A stretch of 64,000 bases of DNA, from the NCBI GenBank assembly GCA_963669155.1, contig OZ022582.1:27812273-27876272 (forward strand), written 5' to 3'. This DNA comes from Arbacia lixula (Eukaryota > Echinodermata > Echinoidea > Arbacioida > Arbaciidae). Positions 58,691-64,000 of this stretch are shown here, one piece after another. Below the pieces are notes generated by a model that made no database searches, was not told the DNA's origin, and saw nothing but the letters and a program-made list of their open reading frames with translations. Position numbers and translations under genes: made by a program. The first letter of the stretch is position 1; each line of letters opens with the position of its first letter.

Positions 58691-60394
58691 GCTGTATTAA
58701 TCAAGAGCTCAATAATCAACTCAATAATTATATAATTACACATTTATTCGTATTTTTCGTCTGTTGTTTTATAATACATCAGACAAGGGACAACATTATT
58801 GAAATGAGAACCGTAACGCTAATTTTGTGTGTGATCAAACATTAGGACACGTATATCATTCATCTCATATTTCTTTTTATACCATGTAAAACTTTGGTTG
58901 TCTTAAATCTCAGTTCAAACTCAGTTTTTATATTCATGCAGTTTGTAGAGATAACACACATATTAACATTTACTTTTGAAATCACAAACACGATCTTTGT
59001 TCATATCGCGACCAGAATTGCTTTTCAAAGAAAGGTCTCAATTTGTGGCTCCTTCTTTAAAGGCAGGTAGGAATAAAAAAATAAATGAGATATAGCAATG
59101 GAGTGACATTAAAAATCATGTTTTTCTTTGAATAGATATAGGAATTTCAAATAGCAAAGAGAGCACTACTTGATAAATACTTGAAGTCTGATAACGACAC
59201 ATTTTGAAATATCTTGATATATTATTGTATGTTTACTTTTACAATACGGTTAGATATGTAATCATTATCACAAGGTATACAAATAGGCTCGAAAAGTTAC
59301 GATGTATTTTTCAACTCGCAACGTCTTTCTCATGCTATCCGTCCATATACTCTGCAATAGCGTTTGTAGAAATGACTGTGCAATGCTGTCGCACTATGTA
59401 TCATCTTTATAACATACCAAACCATCAATGCCGTAATATATATTGGAGTGTAATCAATAGGAGCCGTCTCACACAAAATGAAAAACGTGATACATGTACT
59501 TAGATTCTAGCTAAGTGATCGTACATTGCCTTTTATGAAAGAGGTGTATTTTATGATGACGTGTATTTTTGGGGTAAAATTGCCGTTGACTAACATGACT
59601 ATTCAAACAGATTTCATACGATCAAACTTCTAATCAGTTGACCTCTGATGTGTAATTTTGACATCATCACATAAATGTATTCTATTGTATGTTAGAATGA
59701 AATGAACTTGATAGTATATGAAATTATTGTATATCATGAATTGATTTTGCTGTAGATATTGTGGTTATATACTCGTTGTGCAATTCTAATATGCATGGTC
59801 TTCAGTAGCATCACAAGTAACAAACAATGTATGCAATACGCATAGAAGCTTTCAATTAATGTTTTCAATGTGAATCTAATAAAAAAAAATGCTTTATTAT
59901 CATATTTTAGTTTATGCGTGCTTCATGAGCATTTGTTGAAAATACAATTATCATCGACGGAATATCATAAGCATTAACAAACTCTTCTTTTTCTCTAGTT
60001 CTCTGTCTCCTTTTTTCCCACTTTGCTCCCTTCTTCCCCTCTTCCTTTCTCACTCGCTGTCCATGTCTCTCTCTTCACCCATCTTTCTCTCTCTCCCCCT
60101 CTCTCCCCTTTTCTCTTTCTCTCTCTTTCTCACACTATCTAGCTCTCATTCCTTTTCTTTCTCTCTCTCTCTCACTCTTTCTGTCCTCTTGTGTATCACT
60201 CCATTTATATGATAATAGCTTCAAGATGATTTGTTTCTAGACAGATAATGTTGTCTGTCAGGGAAAATCAAAGAGCGCCATCATGTACACCCTTTTGATT
60301 GCATGTAGTGTTTTCACTGAAGTTGTCACCGCCTTTCTTCTCCCCTCTTGTTACTTTTGAGAGTCTACTACATGTAATACTACCTGCACTACTG

Positions 60395-60475
<81 letters not shown>

Positions 60476-60581
60476 TTACTACTACTACTACTTCTACTAC
60501 TACAGTAGTGGTAGGCCTAGTAGTAGAGTAGTAGTACTAGTAGTAGTACTATTAGTATCACAACTTTTACTACTACTACTG

Positions 60582-60650
<69 letters not shown>

Positions 60651-60668
60651 TTACTACTACTACTACTT
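60395..60668 (+). repeat. compound (TAC)n array with an inverted centre
   Basis: Two long TAC/CTA runs (about 60395-60503 and 60570-60668) flank a centre of GTAG/TAGTAG units, that is, the complementary strand of the same motif. The poly-Leu open frame across it is an artefact. Confidence 0.93.
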
Positions 60669-61190
60669 CAGGGGAAAATATTACCACTACTTCTCCTACG
60701 CCTAATGTAATAGTTTACATTGTCAAATCAATGGTTAGATTTATTAAATTCGACGGGGTGGGGCGAGGAGTGGGGGTGGCGTTGGGAATTATGCATGTCT
60801 AGTTTTGTGGGTAAACATGCTGAAAACAGTGTGACCCGCTTCTCTCTTCATTCCCAATTAACGATATGAATGGTTGATTGCAAATGTGTGCTAATTGCCG
60901 ATGATGCCTCTCCGTTGGTCGTTAATACGGTGGATGTTTTTCATGACGCCTTCGTAAGCAAGCTTTTTGAAGGCGGGGGCGCGAGTGAAGATAGCGCCCC
61001 GGGCAGGCTACGCCATCCCGTCGGTGTGTTTGTAAAGAGAGCCATGTGCCGCTCTTAATGAGCGTCCATTTGACCGAGTTATTGATGTGTATTCAAGACC
61101 CATCTGTGTTTTATCACCCTCTCGGCCCGTGTACATTGCCATCGATGATGACGGGGGTTGTGGGGGAGGGGTGGGGGAGGGGTGGGGGAG
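60669..61190. other. no gene recognised
   Basis: Unique sequence, moderately CpG-rich at 60960-61030, with G-rich runs at 60755-60780 and 61154-61190. No supportable exon. Confidence 0.4.
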
Positions 61191-61389
61191 AGAGATAGAC
61201 AGAGAGAGAGAGAGGGGAGGGGGGAGAATGAGAAAGAGATGGGGTGAATATAATGCAAGAGAGAGATAGGCAGAGAGAGAGGGGAGGGGGGAGAATGAGA
61301 AAGAGATGGGGTGAATATAATGCAAGAGAGAGATAGGCAGAGAGAGAGGGGAGGGGGGAGAATGACAAAGAGATGGGGTGAATATAATG

Positions 61390-61440
<51 letters not shown>
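61191..61440 (+). repeat. 67-bp minisatellite, three copies, then GA run
   Basis: Three units with a period of 67 bp (TAATGCAAGAGAGAGA at 61251, 61318 and 61385), each containing GGGGAGGGGGGAGAATGA and GAGATGGGGTGAATA. It runs into a (GA)n tract. Confidence 0.9.
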
Positions 61441-61441
<1 letters not shown>

Positions 61442-61824
61442 TCGATGTGCTGTACTGTATCGCGAAAACAAATTCAGTGGGCGAGTTATGATCGTAATGT
61501 TAATTGAATTGCACTCTGCTTGCTAGTCTTGGGTTCAGGCGTAACTAGACGGGGTGATGATTCAATTAGGAGTTTAATTAAAGAGGGCAAGGTTGACCGG
61601 ATAGTGGTCCCGTCAATATGTCAACATAATTATTACTTTGTAGGGAGGCACCCACCTCATACAAAATAGCTCGTTTGTATATACACCGTGATTACGATCA
61701 CTAATCCAAATACTACACGGGGGACCTTAACAGCATTTGTCAATGTCACGGCCCTGTTTTATAAAGAATTGTGAATGAACGCAACTTAACTTGCGATTGG
61801 TATCAATTAACAGGAATGCTTTTT

Positions 61825-61925
61825 AAATGTTCTTTGAATATTTCTATGGTGAGATAGTACTAATAAATACTATTGAGAAAATAGAAAATTTTCGGTAACA
61901 CCATGTGTTTGTATTCTTTCGGATA
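61825..61925 (+). repeat. dispersed repeat, copy 2
   Basis: Same blocks as 54871-54973 in the same order and orientation, with about one difference every eight bases. Confidence 0.8.
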
Positions 61926-62487
61926 GGCATGATAGGGAATTGGACTTCCTAGCCTGTATTAACTCGGAGCTCTTACTTACCTTCTTAACTGCGCTTTACG
62001 TCAATGCTATTTGTTTGAGCCATTATATGAATAAGATAAAAGCAATTATTGACCAGATATTGCATAATTAGAATCATTGCAAATACATGGTGATCATCAT
62101 GACTATGAAAACAACGATTATTTTGCTCCCAATCATAACAAATAACGTGCATGTTGTATTGCACTAGGCCTATACGATAAAACGGACTTGATAACAATTA
62201 TAGCCTTGATTAGGTAATGTACATATTTTCTAATCAATAAAGAGTCAATATTGGATAACACGGAAAGGGAATATATTTCCGGGGAGGATTTAATCATCAT
62301 CGATTTGTTTGCAAACAGCGAAAGACAGGTCTATGAACCACTCTGTTATAAACGTACATGTACATCGCTTTTGTGTACAGGCCTATAATCTAAGTGTGTT
62401 TAGATACCACTGTATATATCTCGCTCAAAATTTAGGAACTGAAATATAGCCATTAGTGGTTTTCATCGGAATTATATTTTACAATTT

Positions 62488-62565
62488 AGCTGAGCTGCTG
62501 TGACCTGGTAGATCTATTACCGAATTGAGGTACTAGATTTACCAAGTCACAACAGCCCGTAGCTT
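62488..62565. other. imperfect hairpin, ~33-bp stem
   Basis: AGCTGAGCTGCTGTGACCTG followed by GTAGATCTA pairs, with mismatches, to TAGATTTACC then AAGTCACAACAGCCCGTAGC. The loop is short. It may be a decayed MITE. Confidence 0.55.
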
Positions 62566-63320
62566 AGTTGTTTTATATCACTCATCGACGATTAACAAAA
62601 TAGTTGATATGATTGAAAAGAAAGGAGCTTAATGTACCGAACTTACCCAATCGCTTATTTTAAAAATTGCAACATCGTTACTCGATGCATGCATGTGATC
62701 CGACACGTACCGTACACCGAGCGCAAACTTGCTCACATGATTTACCGGTATCAGTACAATGTATTTGCCGTTTGACAAGTAGGAGAAAAGTAATTATATT
62801 TTTCACCCTCCTTTCATTATCACATTATTGACAGTCAGGGTAAGAGCAATCTGATCATCTCGAATGAACAAATATATACTTTATAATTTCATGGGATTCA
62901 AGGTGAAACTGACGAATGAGGCGATATAGTACCAGATTTAAACATAATAATGGAGCTACCTGGATTTAAGTTATATAATTCAAGTTAACTTATGGTCGGG
63001 TCGTCTCAAAGTATACGAGTGTACTCGTAAACACATCAAGTGACATTTCCATTTGAACATTAGAAACTGGGTGGTGCATTTACCGTTGTATTATTTATCA
63101 TTATTATTGTGATCATAATAATGTGAACATGCGTGTAAATGGAATGTATTATTGTTGACTTCCAAATTGTATTTACATTGAAGAAGAAGAAGCTGAGCCT
63201 GCTCGAAAGAATAGAACAAATATGTTTTTCTCGCATTTTTGGAGTAGTTCGTCAGCCTTAAGCTTTCTTCTTGTTCAAAATATATGGTGTTCACGTGGTC
63301 CACGCAACGTTTCACATCAT

Positions 63321-63763
63321 TTAAAGGGATATTCCACCCTGGAATTAATTTTCTGTTGATAAAAGCAGAAACATGAAAGAAGCCTATTAGTGAAGGTTTG
63401 ATGACAATCCGTCAGGGTTACAATTCTTTGAAGCTTTGATTTTGTGACGTCACGTGAGAGATGCTCTCCCATATGCTGGGTACTATTTTATTCAAATTGG
63501 CGATATTTTCAAAAGGATATGAATCATTTTACCTGTGCATTTGATACATCATTAGAAACAAACTTTTACACTCATACCTCTATGAAAAAAAATATATTCC
63601 TTCATTAAAAACAGAAACAGAGCAATTTATGAACTCAAACAGACCAAACAACATAACTTTCTCATCCTTTGACGGATTTTCGCCGAACCTTCACTTTTAT
63701 GTTTCTTTCATGTTTCTGCTTTCATTGAAACCAAGTTTACTTCAGGGTGAACTATCCCTTTAA
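63321..63763. mobile_element. 443-bp MITE with TTAAAGGGATA ends
   Basis: The left end TTAAAGGGATATTCCACCCT and right end GGGTGAACTATCCCTTTAA are inverted. Pairing continues inward through AGCAGAAACATGAAAGAA / TTCTTTCATGTTTCTGCT and GTGAAGGTTYG blocks. TTAA on both sides is the expected target site. It has no coding capacity. Confidence 0.87.
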
Positions 63764-63898
63764 CGATATCTGCAAACAGGATATGCTACCTTTAACCCTT
63801 TGTGTTCAAGACTAATTGCTTCTTTATCGTATTTATGACATTTGTGTGTTGTACTTGTGCATTGATGATTAAGCTTAAAACAAAATTTAAGATCGAAG

Positions 63899-63950
63899 AT
63901 GGGTGGTGGTGGTGGTAGGGAGGGGTGGGGGTGGTGGTGGGGAGGGAGGA
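63899..63950 (+). repeat. (GGT)n / G-rich microsatellite
   Basis: GGTGGT units with G runs. Just upstream (63789-63806) is a single TTTAACCCTTTGTGTTC end of the small MITE family. Confidence 0.85.
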
Positions 63951-64000
63951 GTTGTGGATGGCATGTTACTACGTGCATGTTCATGCATAGCATCGGATTG

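Larger units (their letters stand above)
58193..60394. other. 3' flank of the TEX26-like gene
   Basis: Two small TTAA-ended MITEs (58224-58315, 58611-58690) and a pyrimidine-rich patch (59990-60190). No other gene recognised. Confidence 0.5.
61441..63320. other. no gene recognised
   Basis: Contains a dispersed repeat copy (61825-61925), a possible relic of the 3371-type MITE (about 61749-61812) and a hairpin (62488-62565). I see nothing else. Confidence 0.4.

Overview
Animal nuclear DNA, AT-rich, full of microsatellites and small transposon relics, with intron-bearing genes. The three recognisable protein genes (a TNF-receptor-like gene, a divergent FGF ligand and a TEX26-like axonemal/sperm protein), together with abundant purine/pyrimidine microsatellites, CR1/L2-like LINE tails, hAT-like and TTAA-flanked MITEs and repeated TAGGCCTA palindromes, suggest a marine invertebrate deuterostome. 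An echinoderm is my best guess; the sequence alone does not settle the species.

Layout. 1-1.0 kb: the end of a dead LINE reverse transcriptase and one minus-strand TNFR cysteine-rich-domain exon (862-1021), whose other exons I could not find. 1-12 kb: repeats, including a 204-bp tandem duplication, a 167-bp MITE, a non-autonomous hAT element with a target-site duplication, a tRNA-derived SINE, a 400-bp CA array and long GA tracts. 12.3-29.8 kb: a three-exon minus-strand FGF-family gene. Its splice phases fit and it encodes 483 residues: signal peptide, a long N-glycosylated pro-region, a Lys-Arg10 processing site, then a 157-residue FGF core. Intron 1 (about 14.9 kb) holds tandem copies of the exon 2 acceptor, a perfect 166-bp duplication and a fold-back element. 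29.8-43 kb: no gene recognised; a C/T-rich tract, MITEs and a fold-back element. 43.8-45.0 kb: a 5'-truncated, frameshifted minus-strand LINE. 46.8-58.2 kb: an eight-exon plus-strand TEX26-like gene of 396 residues, with every exon phase consistent and a tRNA-Ser(UGA) gene inside intron 4. 58.2-64 kb: small TTAA-ended MITEs, a TAC array, a 67-bp minisatellite and a 443-bp TTAA MITE.

No functional link between the three genes is evident. They look like unrelated neighbours in a repeat-rich region. The most unusual object is the FGF gene, which encodes what looks like a pro-protein that would release an ordinary-sized FGF at a poly-arginine site, and whose exon 2 splice acceptor has been tandemly copied upstream.
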